From: CAHJXG01 sp963850595
Lineage (GTDB): Bacteria > Pseudomonadota > Alphaproteobacteria > Acetobacterales > Acetobacteraceae
Assembly: GCA_963850595.1 (NCBI GenBank)
Contig: CAWKLS010000005.1
Location: forward strand, 186,001 to 250,000
Length of the DNA: 64,000 nt
Reading direction: 5' to 3'
Part shown: one piece after another, positions 1 to 9,531 of the stretch
How positions within the stretch are numbered: position 1 is the first letter of the stretch
Layout of the letters: each line of letters starts with the position of its first letter
Made by a program: the position numbers and the translations under genes
Notes under the pieces: model-generated
Databases searched by the model: none
Seen by the model: the letters and a program-made list of their open reading frames with translations, nothing else
What the model was told of the DNA's origin: nothing

Positions 1-100
1 CAGACCATGGTGGAGTCTTTCAACGAAGCGGGTTGGGGCATGGGGCCGTTATGCCTGCAAGCGGGTTGCCCGCGCGACCTAAAACGATATCGGTTCACCT

Positions 101-1056
101 GGGGGGGGGGGGGGGGGGGGGGGGGCGGGGGGGGGGGGGGGGGGGGGGGGGGCGGGGGGGGGGGGCGGGGGCCGCGGGGGGGGGCCGCGGGGGGCGAGGG
201 CGGCGGGGGGGGCGCGCGCGCGGCGGGCGCGGGGCGGGCGGCGGCGCGGCGGCCCGCGCGGGGCGGGGCGCGAGGGCGGGCGCGCGCCGGCGCGAGGGGC
301 GCGCGCGCGCCGGCGGGGCGCGGCCCCGAGGCGGCGCCGCGAGCCGCCGCGCCGCCGCCCCGCGCGCCCCCCCCGGCGCGCCGGCCGCCCGGCCCGCGGA
401 GCGCGCCGGCGGGAACGCCGCCCGAGCGCCGGGCCGAGGGCGCGCCGCGCGAGCGCGGCGGCGCGCGGGGCCGGCGGCCGGCGCCGGGGCGCGGCGGCCG
501 GCCGCGCGCCGCGACCGGGCGCGGCGCGGCCCGGGCCCGCCGCCCGCCGCCCGCCCCGGGCGGCGGCCGGCGACGCGCGGCGGCGCCCGCCGGCGCCGCC
601 GGCGCGGCCGCGGCCGCCGCCGCCGCCGCGCCGCCCCCGGCGCCGGGCCCGCCGGGCGGCGCGGCGCGGGGCGCGGAGGCCGCCCCCCGCGGGCCGGGCG
701 CGGGCCGGCGCGGCCGCGGGGAGCCGGGCGGCGCGCGCGCGCGCCGCGGCCCGCGCGAGAGCGGGCCGGCGCCCGGCCCGCGCCGCCGGCCCGCGCGCGC
801 GGCCGCCGCCCGCCCGGCGCGCGCCGCGGGCGCCGGCGCGCGCCGCGGCCGCCCGGCGGCGCCGCCCGCCGGCGGCGGCGCCCCGCCGCGCGCCGGCGCG
901 CGGCGCGCCGCGGCGCCCGCGCCCGGCGGCGGCGCCCCGCGGCCGCGCGCGCCGCCCGCCGGCGCCGGCGCGCGCGCCGCCGCGCGCGCGCGCCCGGCGC
1001 GCCGCGCCCCGCCGGCCGCGCCCGCGCCCGGGGGCCGGGGGGGGGCCAGGAAGACC
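101..1056. repeat. T-free, almost pure G/C low-complexity tract (probable artefact)
   Basis: The + strand contains no T at all from 101 to 1056 and only about 20 A. It begins with G runs broken by single C, then becomes disordered GC-rich text without a repeat unit. The long frames it opens on both strands encode only Gly, Ala, Arg and Pro and have no domain. The change from ordinary sequence is abrupt on both sides. Low-signal poly-G reads or a mis-assembled contig end explain it better than biology. The first 100 bases before it show nothing recognisable. Confidence 0.8.
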
Positions 1057-1074
1057 TTGGGCGAAATGAAGGGA

Positions 1075-1728
1075 TCAAGGCTTGCGGCTGGCGCGCAGGC
1101 TCTGCAGCGCCTGCAGGATCTCGGTTGGCTCGGCACGCTGGGTGAAATCGATGTTCACCCAAGCGCGCCGCACGATGCCGTCCTGGCCCACGAGGAACGT
1201 GGCCGGAACCGGCAGCAGCCAGGCCGGATTGCCGCTGCGCTCAGCGAGGTCCACGCCGCGGCGACGCAGCAGCTCGGCATAGAGCGGCGGTGTGCGGAAC
1301 ACGATGCCGAACGCCATGGCGATCGCCAGGTCCACATCGACCAGCACCTCGTAATGCACCCCGCGGTCGCGCTGCATCGCCAGCGCCCGCCCGCCGGTCT
1401 CGGGCGTCATCGCCACCAGCATGCCGCCGGCCTGCGACAGTTCGGGCAGCACCGCCTCGAGCGCCTCGAGCGTCGCCGAGCAGTACGGGCACCAGCCGCC
1501 GCGGAAGAAGGTCACCACGAGCGGCCCCTGGGCCAGCAGCTCTCCCGAACCGATGAGCCGCCCGGCGGCGCTCGGCAGCAGGAAGTCCGGCATCCGGTCG
1601 CCGGCCTTGCAGGCCTGGGCCGCGACCTGCCCGGCGTCCAGGCGTTCGAGGAACTCGTCATAGGCGGCCCGGACTTCCGCCGTCTCCCGCGACCGGCGCA
1701 GCGCCGCCAGGAGCTCGTTCAGAAACAT
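1075..1728 (-). CDS. Peroxiredoxin-like (AhpC/TSA) family protein
   Basis: A 217-residue thioredoxin-fold protein of the AhpC/TSA peroxiredoxin-like group, probably a cytosolic thiol peroxidase or reductase. The core strand is followed by the redox motif W79-C80-P81-Y82-C83, and a conserved cis-proline segment (PVPATFLVG) lies near residue 175. About 45 residues of helix precede the fold, as in the AhpC/TSA proteins often found as single genes. No signal peptide is visible. The frame is intact although it lies between a G/C artefact and frameshifted genes. The physiological substrate cannot be read from sequence. It reads toward the artefact, so any downstream operon partner is lost. Confidence 0.85.
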   Translation of the reverse strand: MFLNELLAALRRSRETAEVRAAYDEFLERLDAGQVAAQACKAGDRMPDFLLPSAAGRLIGSGELLAQGPLVVTFFRGGWCPYCSATLEALEAVLPELSQAGGMLVAMTPETGGRALAMQRDRGVHYEVLVDVDLAIAMAFGIVFRTPPLYAELLRRRGVDLAERSGNPAWLLPVPATFLVGQDGIVRRAWVNIDFTQRAEPTEILQALQSLRASRKP

Positions 1729-1780
1729 GGGTGGCGCTTACGGTGGGGCATGCTTACAGGCGAGCGATTATCAGCCCGTC

Positions 1781-2220
1781 TCAATGGAACGGCCGCGTCA
1801 GGCCGACGCGGATGACCTCGTCCGGCTGCAGCGGCGTGGCGCCGGCGGCCTCGAAGGTCGGCAGCGCCCGCAACTGTCCGGGCGTGAGGTCCATGACCGC
1901 CATATACTCGCCCAGCAGCGCCATGGCCTCGACCGGGACGGCGACCAGGCGGGCACCGATGCCGAGCACGCTGCCCAGGCTGATGATAACGAGAACGCCG
2001 CCATCGGGACGGCGCACCACCTCGGCGACGCGGCCAGCACGTCCTGCTGCTCGACCGGGCGCAGCACCTGTCGGCGGATCAGGTCGCCCACCCGGACCGA
2101 CTGCGGGAATCGTCGAGCCGCGCGTTCGGCCGGGTTGGGCGTCGGCGGCGCGTCCTGCTGTGCCAGCACTGGGCCGCAGGCGAGCAGGAACAAAGCGGCG
2201 AGCAGTCGAGGGAAGGGCAT
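1781..2220 (-). pseudogene. Exported PRC-barrel domain protein, frameshifted
   Basis: The start at 2220 gives a signal peptide (MPFPRLLAALFLLACGPVLA) and a mature part beginning QQDAPPTP. The sequence then enters a PRC-barrel-like domain (VGDLIRRQVLRPVEQQDV). The frame is lost near 2035; the domain continues in another minus-strand frame (VAEVVRRPDGGVLVIISLGS) to the stop at 1781. Joined, the product is about 145 residues, normal for small exported PRC-barrel proteins of alphaproteobacteria. One indel suffices to explain the break, and neighbouring genes show the same defect, so a sequencing error is as likely as true decay. Function is unknown; PRC barrels often bind other proteins or RNA. 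Confidence 0.65.
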
Positions 2221-2383
2221 GCTGGGGGAGCCTTGGCGTGGGTGGGGGCGACGCGGGAACATCACGCACGAGAGTTACAGCATCCGGCCATGCCTGTGGG
2301 TCATGCAGTCGATAACGAGGTTTCAGCGAGATGCCGGGGTTCACCATGGTAAGTCTCGGCATCATCTGAGAACACGAGGCATC

Positions 2384-3060
2384 ATGAGCGCCACCTCAGC
2401 CGTCCTTCCCGCTCCCAGCCCTGCCCCGCTGCGGCGCCTGCATCCCGTGCCGGTGCGCATCATGCACTGGACCAACGCGGTCGCCATGCTGGTGATGATC
2501 GGCTCGGGCTGGGGCATCTACAACGACAGCGTCATCTTCAGCGGGCTGCACTTCTCCAAGCACGTGCGGCTCGGCAGCTGGGCGGCGCAGAGCCTGCTGT
2601 GGCACTTCGCCGGCATGTGGCTGCTGGTGCTGAACGGCCTGCGCCTACCTGCTCTATGGCCTGGTGACCGGCCGCCTGCGGGAGCGGCTGCTGCCGATCC
2701 GGCTGGCCGACGTGATCGCAAACCGTGCGCGACACGCTGCAGCTGCAAGATCGCGCATGAGGACCTCACGGTCTACAACGCGGTGCAGAAGCTGCTGTAT
2801 ATCGTCGTGATCCTGGCCGGGGTGTCGCAGGTGGTGACCGGCCTGGCGATCTGGAAGCCGGTGCAGTTCTCCGGGCCTGACGGCGCTGCTCGGCGGGTTC
2901 CAGGCGGCGCGGCTGATCCACTTCCTCGGCATGGCGGTCATCGTGGGCTTCCTGGTCGTGCACGTCGCCCTGTCCCTGCTGGTGCCGCAGAACCCTGTGG
3001 GCCATGCTGACCGGCGGGCCGCGGCTTGGCCCCGCCAGCGAGCGTGGAGCACGGCCATGA
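2384..3060 (+). pseudogene. Cytochrome b561-type membrane subunit, frameshifted
   Basis: A diheme cytochrome b561-family membrane protein, the likely quinol-linked electron donor to the molybdoenzyme encoded next. The start at 2384 gives HPVPVRIMHWTNAVAM, the first heme-ligand helix. Later helices appear in successive frames: WHFAGMWLLVLNGL, LYIVVILAGVSQVVTGLAIW and LIHFLGMAVIVGFLVVHVAL. Frame changes are needed near 2648, 2727, 2752, 2876 and 2996. Corrected, the product ends LGPASERGARP with the stop overlapping the next start (ATGA at 3057-3060), so the two genes form a translationally coupled operon. The many small indels with well-preserved helices suggest base-calling error rather than old decay. 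Confidence 0.7.
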
Positions 3061-3835
3061 GGTCGCTGTTCCGCCCAGCCAAGGCGCCGGACCCGGCAAT
3101 CCTCGACAACCATCGGCCGCTGATCCGCTCGCTGCAGCGCCGGGGCGTGCTGCGCGGCGGGCTGTCGCTCGGCGCGCTGACGATGCTGACCGGCTGCGAC
3201 GTCGGGGATCAGATGCGTCGGTGCAGCCGGCCCTGCGCGCCATCTCGAGCTTCAACGACCGGGTGCAGGCGGCGCTGTTCGACCCGGACAAGCTGGCGCC
3301 CGACCTATCCGGAGTCGATGGTGCTGAAGCCGCCGCGCTTCAACGCCTATTACGACATCGAGCAGGTGAAGCCCGTCGACGGCGACGCGCTGGCGGCTGG
3401 AGCTGGCCGGGCTGGTCGCGGACAAGCGGCCCTGGACCCGGCAGCAGCTCGCGGCCCTGCCGCAGCGCGAGATGATCATCCGCCACGTCTGCGTCGAGGG
3501 CTGGGACTATATCGGCCAATGGTCCGGCGTGCCGCTGCGCACGCTTCCTGGAGCGGATCGGCGCCGACCTGCGCGCCAAATACGTCGCGTTCAAGACCGC
3601 CGACGACTACCCGAGCAGCATCGACATGGCGACCGCGCTGCACCCGCAGACGCTGCTCGCCACGAAGTATGCGCGGGAGACGCTCGCCGACCCGTTCGGC
3701 TATCCGCTGCGGCTGCGCACGAGCACGAAGCTCGGGTTCAAGAACCCCAAATGGATCACCGCCATCGAGGTCACCAACACCTACCCGGGCGGTTATTGGG
3801 AGAACCTTGGGTTCAACTGGCAAAGCAGCATTTGA
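3057..3835 (+). pseudogene. MsrP/YedY-like molybdopterin oxidoreductase, frameshifted
   Basis: An oxidoreductase of the sulfite-oxidase/YedY (MsrP) fold. The N-terminus carries a twin-arginine stretch (LQRRGVLRGG) and a lipobox-like LTGC, suggesting export and possible lipidation. The molybdenum-binding segment HVCVEGWDYIGQWSGVPL, with the conserved cysteine, is at about 3483-3536. The C-terminal stretch with TNTYPGGYWE matches the family end. Frame changes are needed near 3205, 3300, 3395 and 3545. It starts inside the stop of the b561 gene and ends 9 bases before msrQ. Members of this fold reduce oxidised methionine or other S/N-oxides in the periplasm; the substrate here is not determined. 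Confidence 0.7.
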
Positions 3836-3844
3836 GGCACCACG

Positions 3845-4990
3845 ATGTCTTCGACCCTCACCCAGCAGCCCCGTCCTGCCCGCGATCCCGTAGCTGACAA
3901 CGGCAAGGCAACGGATACCGTCCTGAGCATATTTGGCCGCCTCGCATCCTCATTTCCCTGGCTGGACCGGAAAGGCCGGCTCTCGCCGCTGCGGGGTACG
4001 GTATTCGCGCTGCTTTGGGTTCCCGTGCTGGTCTATGCGGGCCGGTACGCGCTGCGTGATCTCGGACCTCGTCCGCTGCACGAGTTGCTGCTCGCCGCGG
4101 GAACCTGGACCATTTGGTGGCTGCTGGCGTCGCTCGCGGTCACCCCGTTGAAGGCGGTGCTCGGCCTGCCCGGCATTGTCGTCGTCCGGCGCATGATCGG
4201 ACTGGCCGCATTCTTCTACGCCGTCCTCCATTTGATGCTGTACGCCGCCGACGAGAACTGGCTGCTGCTGCACGTCGCGGCCGAGATCGCGCGGCGGTTC
4301 TATCTCAGCATCGGCTTCGTCGCCCTGGCCGGCCTGACCGTCCTGGGCTGGACGTCGCGGGATGCCTGGGTCAGGCAGCTTGGCCCAGGCTGGAAGCGGC
4401 TTCATAAGCTGACCTATGCGATCGCGGCGCTCGGCGTGTTCCACTATTACCTGCAATCAAAGGCCGATGCGTCTGCGGCCGTCCTCGCATCCGGCGTGTT
4501 CGCCTGGCTGATGCTGTGGCGCCTGCTCCCGGCCGGACGCGACCGGAGCCTGGCCGGGCTGGCAGCCCTGGCAGTCCTGGCGGGCCTGACGACCACCGCG
4601 CTCGAGTTCGCCTGGTACGGGCTCGCGACGCGGGTGGACCCGTGGCGGGTGCTGCATGGCGAGCTTGACATCACTTTTGGCCTGCGTCCCGCCGCCGAGG
4701 TCACGGCATTGGGCATTCTCCTGGCGGCCACGTTCGAACTGAGCCGGCTTTCGCTCACGCGGCGTGCTGGCGGCCTATGGGGCAGCGTGCTCCTCCACGC
4801 GGCTGGCGGGGCTGTCGGCATCCTGGCGGCGATGGCGCTTGGCTGGGGGGATGGGCTGGATTTCGAAACCACGATGGGCGTGTCCATCGCAGCTGCCTGC
4901 GTCGGCCTGCCCGGCCTGCTGGGCGCATTGCTTTGGCTCCGCAACGCGCCGCACCACGCTTTTCCGGCCGGCATGGATGGCCAGACCTAA
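3845..4990 (+). CDS. msrQ: MsrQ-like heme membrane subunit with long C-terminal membrane extension
   Basis: MsrQ (YedZ) is a heme-binding membrane protein that passes electrons to the periplasmic methionine-sulfoxide reductase MsrP. Residues 50-215 form the ferric-reductase-like bundle, with candidate heme ligands His129, His187 and His200. The usual protein is about 200 residues; this one has 381. The extra 165 residues contain about four further hydrophobic segments (for example from AVLAGLTTTALEF and from GVSIAAACVGLPG). The frame is intact, unlike the two upstream genes, and the start lies 9 bases past the MsrP-like stop. Its 3' end overlaps the convergent methyltransferase stop by 4 bases. 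The role of the extension is unknown. Confidence 0.8.
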   Translation: MSSTLTQQPRPARDPVADNGKATDTVLSIFGRLASSFPWLDRKGRLSPLRGTVFALLWVPVLVYAGRYALRDLGPRPLHELLLAAGTWTIWWLLASLAVTPLKAVLGLPGIVVVRRMIGLAAFFYAVLHLMLYAADENWLLLHVAAEIARRFYLSIGFVALAGLTVLGWTSRDAWVRQLGPGWKRLHKLTYAIAALGVFHYYLQSKADASAAVLASGVFAWLMLWRLLPAGRDRSLAGLAALAVLAGLTTTALEFAWYGLATRVDPWRVLHGELDITFGLRPAAEVTALGILLAATFELSRLSLTRRAGGLWGSVLLHAAGGAVGILAAMALGWGDGLDFETTMGVSIAAACVGLPGLLGALLWLRNAPHHAFPAGMDGQT

Positions 4991-5844
4991 AAAGCCATGT
5001 TGGCGATCTGCGCGGCAAGTTCTTCCATCGATGATTTGAGCAACTCAAGCCGGCGTTTGTTGAATTCTGCCGGGTCAGGTTTCTGTCCGTCAAATTTCTT
5101 GAGCGTGACGAAGAACTCGTGCCCCATCGTCTCCGAAATATCTGCGATGCGCAGGCCAAGGATGCCAAGGTAGCCGAGTTCCTCAATGATCAGGGCGAAA
5201 CTGCTCGGCGTGAATTTCCAGGCGTGGAAGTCGTAGTACTCCCCATCATTCGTGGCTGATGCTCTGCGGAAAACAGCATAGGCAAAATCAAGCGGCCAGG
5301 CCAATTCGAGGTCGGTCGTCTTGTCTCCGATCGACCAACCACTTCGTCCGTTGTTCCGCGTCGCATATGCAACCTCATTGAACGACGTTCTCTTGCTATG
5401 CACACGGTCCCGGTTATGATGCGCTGGCAGCATGTCTCCGGACGTCGAGAGGGCAGAAAAGAAGTCGAAGCAGCATCGCTTGTCAGGAAGCGCGAGCTTG
5501 ATAACGCCATGCGGTTTTATGAGCGTTTCGCAAGACAGCAGAAAGCCGATTGCATCCGGCATGTGCTCGAGAGAGTGACTCGATATGACCGCATCATAAC
5601 TCTGCAGTGTGTGCGTTCGAAAGGTGTCATGCATTTGGCCAGAGCGCCAGATGACACCGACATCCTCAATGCGTGCGTAGTTCTCGTTTTTGTAGTGCTC
5701 CCTCAGGAATTCAGCGTCTGCATAGTCCACTATGGTCGTATTCCACCCAGCAGACTTCGGGACAATCGGGTTGTGGCTCGGACCAACCTCCACCAGCGTC
5801 ATGGTTTTATCCACGCCCAGCAGCATTCGATCGATACGGTCCAT
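4987..5844 (-). CDS. Class I SAM-dependent methyltransferase, low GC
   Basis: A 285-residue methyltransferase of the Rossmann class I type. The SAM-binding loop is VEVGPSHNP (residues 18-26), D40 ends strand 2, and SSHSLEHMPD (88-97) is the post-motif region typical of small-molecule or sugar methyltransferases. KPHGVIKLALPDKRCCFD follows. Proteins of this kind often occur with surface polysaccharide genes, but no such genes lie here. Its GC content is visibly lower than that of the flanking genes, as is that of the small membrane gene upstream, suggesting the pair was acquired together. The substrate is unknown. Confidence 0.75.
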   Translation of the reverse strand: MDRIDRMLLGVDKTMTLVEVGPSHNPIVPKSAGWNTTIVDYADAEFLREHYKNENYARIEDVGVIWRSGQMHDTFRTHTLQSYDAVISSHSLEHMPDAIGFLLSCETLIKPHGVIKLALPDKRCCFDFFSALSTSGDMLPAHHNRDRVHSKRTSFNEVAYATRNNGRSGWSIGDKTTDLELAWPLDFAYAVFRRASATNDGEYYDFHAWKFTPSSFALIIEELGYLGILGLRIADISETMGHEFFVTLKKFDGQKPDPAEFNKRRLELLKSSMEELAAQIANMAF

Positions 5845-5849
5845 TCCGG

Positions 5850-6158
5850 CTAGGTTTCCTTACCAAGCCGGTCAAGCAGCCAACGCCGGCTTGTTTCGCG
5901 GGCGAATATCCACCAGCCCAGCGCAACGATGCCGGCAAATATGCCTGTGTAGAGCACACCAGCCAGAAACCATGCTCCCGTGGGTTCAGTAAGGGTGAAC
6001 ATCACCAATACGCCAAGCGACAGCAGAGCTAGGGCATTGCACGGCAACATCACAACTGGCTTTTTTATGCTGAGACAGTAGGACCAGGCTACCAGTCCTA
6101 CAGTGCTAAAAAATAAGATGGTTTGAACGAGTGAATATTGACCGCGCATGCGGCACAT
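5850..6158 (-). CDS. Small four-helix membrane protein, unknown function
   Basis: Not recognised. From the start at 6158 (alternative at 6149) the product is about 102 residues and almost entirely hydrophobic. It has four predicted helices: ILFFSTVGLVAWSYCL, MLPCNALALLSLGVLVMFTL, AWFLAGVLYTGIFAGIVALG and a shorter first turn. A basic tail (ARETSRRWLLDRLGKE) should be cytoplasmic. The longer frame upstream to 6287 lacks a good start and is probably untranslated. It lies 5 bases upstream of the methyltransferase on the same strand and shares its low GC, so the two likely form one transcript. A membrane partner in glycan transport is possible but is only inference. Confidence 0.5.
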   Translation of the reverse strand: MCRMRGQYSLVQTILFFSTVGLVAWSYCLSIKKPVVMLPCNALALLSLGVLVMFTLTEPTGAWFLAGVLYTGIFAGIVALGWWIFARETSRRWLLDRLGKET

Positions 6159-6376
6159 TACCCTATGGCAACCTCGGACGCGAAGCTGATAATTGTTGTA
6201 GCGAACCAAAAAATCCAGCGCTGCAGCCCCGGTTTGCCGGGACGGGACGGGCATGTCCCGCGCAGGCGTCCAGCCCCTGGAGGGCATGGGTTTGATGCCT
6301 GTTATGAATGGGGCATCCGCTTGCCTCGAGGTATGGCGTCCGGCATTTTATAACCCCAAAGCGGAGGTTTTCGCCG

Positions 6377-6876
6377 GTGCGCATCGACTCTGTTCTCGGC
6401 AGCCTGCTTTTCCTGACCGGCGACACCCCGGACCAAAACGCGCTGGGCGCCGCCAAATACCTTGCGGTGCTGCTCTATACCGCCCTGCTGATCGGCGGGA
6501 TCGCCGTCGCATTGGCCAACTTGTCGCGCGACCCGGCACACCGCACCGGCCGCAACGCTGCGATCTGGCTATTCCGCGTGTGATCGGCACAAGGTGGCTG
6601 CAGGGATCGCTATGGAAGCTGCCCTGGCCGGCGGCCGGCGCCTTCCAGCGTCAGGCCGGGCGGATCGATCCCGCCTTGGTCAGCGTCGTCTGGGAAACGC
6701 CACCATTCCCAGGCGATAACTGGACCGTACGCGGCGACGTCGAGTGCCGCGATTCCGCGATCCTGGCGTCGTTGGGCCGCTCCGGCTCTATTGCCGCCGC
6801 AAACGCCGCCTACGCCCAAATCGAGCAGGTCGCGCTGGCCACCGACCTGCTGAACTTAAATGGCCGTGCTGTTTAA
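6377..6876 (+). pseudogene. DoxX-like membrane protein fragment, frameshifted
   Basis: A GTG start at 6377 with GGAGG 10 bases upstream opens a frame containing a membrane helix (AVLLYTALLIGGIAVALANL) that stops at 6583 after AAIWLFRV. The sequence continues in another frame as IGTRWLQGSLWKLPWP, which resembles the second helix of DoxX-family quinone-linked membrane proteins. Downstream of about 6640 the resemblance ends: the remaining residues to 6876 match nothing I know and lack the later helices. It could be a decayed doxX-like gene, or an intact one scrambled by several indels. The family assignment is tentative. Confidence 0.3.
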
Positions 6877-6879
6877 AAT

Positions 6880-7235
6880 CAAGGGCGAAGGCATTGTGCG
6901 CGCTGGTAAGGCGGTGCTGCGCGGCATCGTCGGCTTCCTGATGGGCCGGCACGCCGACACGCTCGCGCTCCGCCCGGATGCGCCGCGGGGGATCGACCTC
7001 TATGCCTATAAAATCGTGCCGGGGCTTTATGGTCAGTTCCTGGCTTACATCCTCTACCGTCGGGAGATCATCGTGCGCGAAAGCGCCATTTTCGACACCC
7101 TCGGCGTCCGCGCGCTGGGCTGCCACGTGGACGCCGCGATCTCGGAGCTGCGGCTCGACGTCGCGGTCGCGCTGATCGTTGCGACCCGAGCGCTGTCCAC
7201 CGCCCACCCGCCCGGACCGGACCGGCGGAGCCCGC
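6880..7235. other. Stretch without a recognisable gene
   Basis: A + frame opens at 6860 (MAVLFKIKGEGIVRAG) and runs through here without a stop. It contains GLYGQFLAYILYRREIIV and then dissolves into the reading frame of the next gene. No family is recognised and no clear ribosome-binding site is seen. It may be the frameshifted remainder of the DoxX-like region or a small unknown gene. Confidence 0.3.
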
Positions 7236-9531
7236 ATGCGTGTAGCGTCTCCGGTCGTGAAGGATTTGGTGCTGGGGGCGCCGGGCACGCGCATGTGGCG
7301 GTGCTGCGCCGGTTCGGCATGAAGCCGTTGGACGGCGTGCGGCTCACGCTCATCACGCGGGAGGTGGACACGCCGTATTCCGGGATGCTGCCGGGCTTCG
7401 TCGCTGGACCTACACGTTCGACCAGGCGCATATCGACACCGGCCCGTTGGCGCGCTTCGCCGGAGCACGGCTGTATCAGGACGAGGCGGTGGACTCGACC
7501 TCGCGGCGCGGACCGTACCCTGCCGCGACCGACCCCCGGTGCAATACGACCTGCTGTCGCTCGACATCGGCTCCCGCCCCAACACTGTCGGCGTGCCGGG
7601 CGCCATGGAGCACGCGATCCCCGTCAAGCCGATCGACGGTTTCCTGCGGTTCGAGGCGCTGCGGCGGCGTGTGGCCGAGGAACGTTCGCGCCATGTCCTG
7701 CTGGTCGGCGGCGGCGCGGGCGGCGTTGAGTTGCTGCTGTCGCTGGAGCGGCGCCTGCGGCGGGACGCACCCGGGAACGAGTTGCGCTTCAGCCTGGTGA
7801 CGGGATCGGCCGACATCCTGCCGGGGTTCCCGCCAGCGTTCCGTGCCCGGTTCCATGCTATCCTCCAGGCGCCGGCATCGCGGTCCATGCCGGGGCGTGG
7901 GTGAATGCGGTCGAGCCGGGCCGGGTGCTGCTTCGCGGACGCAAGCCGTTGGACTGCGACGAAGTGCTGTGGACCACAGAGGCCGCTCCGGCGTCGTGGC
8001 TTACGGAGACCGGCCTCGCCCTCGACGTGCGCGGGTTCATGCGGGTGGACGCGTCGCTGCGCACAGTCGGGCGCGACGATGTGTATGCGGCCGGGGACAT
8101 GGTCGCTTTCGACCCAGCGCCCATCGCACGATCCGGCGTTTATGCGGTGCGGGCCGGGCCGGTGCTGGCAGGCAATCTCCGTGCGGCGCTGGTTGGCGCG
8201 CGGCCCGCCGCATACCGGCCGCAACGTGACGCGCTGTATATCGTCTCGACCGGCGAGCCCTATGCCGTCATGACGCGGAACGGGCTGGTGGCGGAGGGCG
8301 CCTGGGCGTGGCGCCTCAAGGACTGGATCGACCGCCGGTTCATGCAGCGCTTCAACAGGGCCGGCGATCGCCGCTGAGCGTGCCGGCCCGGCCCTGAAGC
8401 TCGCGGACCAGGCGGATCTGTGTAGATCTCCACCATCGCCATGCGCTGCGGTGGCTGCGGCGCCAAGGGGGGCGCCACGGTGCTGTCCCGCGCTCTCGGC
8501 CGCCCACCCTGGCAGCGTCCCGAGGTGCTGGTGGGGCTGGACGCCCGACGACGCGGCCGTCGTTGATACCGGCGGCGAACGCCTGTCGGTGCAGACCGTG
8601 GATTACTTCCGGGCCATCATCGACGACCCATACCGGTTCGGCATGATTGCCGCCAACCACGCGCTCGGCGACCTGTTCGCGATGGGCGGGGAGCCGTTGA
8701 CGGCGCTGGCCATCGCCACGGTCCCGTACGGGCTGGAGGACAAAGTGGAGGCAGACCTCTCTGAAATGATGGCGGGGGCGAACACAGTGCTGCGGGAGGC
8801 CGGCTGCGCGCTCGTCGGCGGCCATACCAGCGAGGGAGCGGAATTGTCGCTCGGGTTCGCGATGAATGGGCTGGTGGAGCGGGGCGCACTGATTCGCAAG
8901 GCCGGATTGCAGCCCGGCGACGCGCTGGTGCTGACGAAGCCGATCGGCACTGGCACACTCCTGGCGGCCGACATGCGTGGCCAAGCAAAGGGGCGCTGGA
9001 TACAGGCGGCGATGCACCACATGACGGTCTCGAACCGCACAGCGGCGGCCGTGCTGGCGCAGCACGGCGTTCACGCCTCGACCGACGTCACCGGATTTGG
9101 GCTACTGGGGCATCTCGTTGAGATGACCCGAGGCGAGCAGGCGTCGAACGCGCGCACTTGGTTCTGGACGCCGTTCCGGTCGCTGGAGGGGGCCAGAGAG
9201 ACGTTGGCGCTCGGCGTGTTCTCATCGCTGCAGCCGCAGAACGTCCGGCTTGCGTCGGGCCATCGCGCAACCTCGATGCGGTCCAGGCGCGATGCCGCTC
9301 TATCCGCTGCTGTTCGATCCGCAGACCGCCGGCGGATTGCTCGCGGGCGTCCCCGGCGCCGAGGCGGCGCGCTGCGTCGAGGGATTGCGGCGTGCGGGAT
9401 ACGTGCAGGCGGCGGTCATTGGGACGGTCCTTGCGCAGTCCCATGCCATGCCGCCGATCGAGGTGATCCTGCGTTGCCGCGACGTCCTGCATGACAAGTC
9501 AGTTTCGGTTCTGGCTGTCCCAGTGCGCTAA
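7236..9531 (+). pseudogene. selD: NADH-dehydrogenase-like / selenide water dikinase (SelD) fusion, frameshifted
   Basis: The N-terminal half is an FAD/NAD(P) oxidoreductase of the NDH-2 type: GAGHAHVAVL near 7275 (FAD fold), VGGGAGGVELLLSLE near 7705 (NAD fold) and VYAAGDMVAF near 8085. A linker (ALKLADQAD, then STIAMRCGGCGAK at about 8430-8460) leads into SelD, which makes selenophosphate from selenide and ATP. In SelD, CGGCGAK carries the catalytic Cys/Lys, followed by VDYFRAIIDDPYRFG and GHTSEGAELS. Frame changes are needed near 7270, 7405, 7495, 7875, 8375-8440, 8500, 8530 and 9270. Fused Ndh-SelD proteins are known in bacteria; the linker conservation argues for one continuous gene here. 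No selA, selB or mnmH is in the window. Confidence 0.7.

Noticed and set aside
7..1815. A 602-residue and other long Gly/Ala/Arg/Pro frames on both strands
   Set aside because: They are products of the T-free tract, where stop codons are almost impossible; they have no domain and their ends are antisense to the peroxiredoxin gene.
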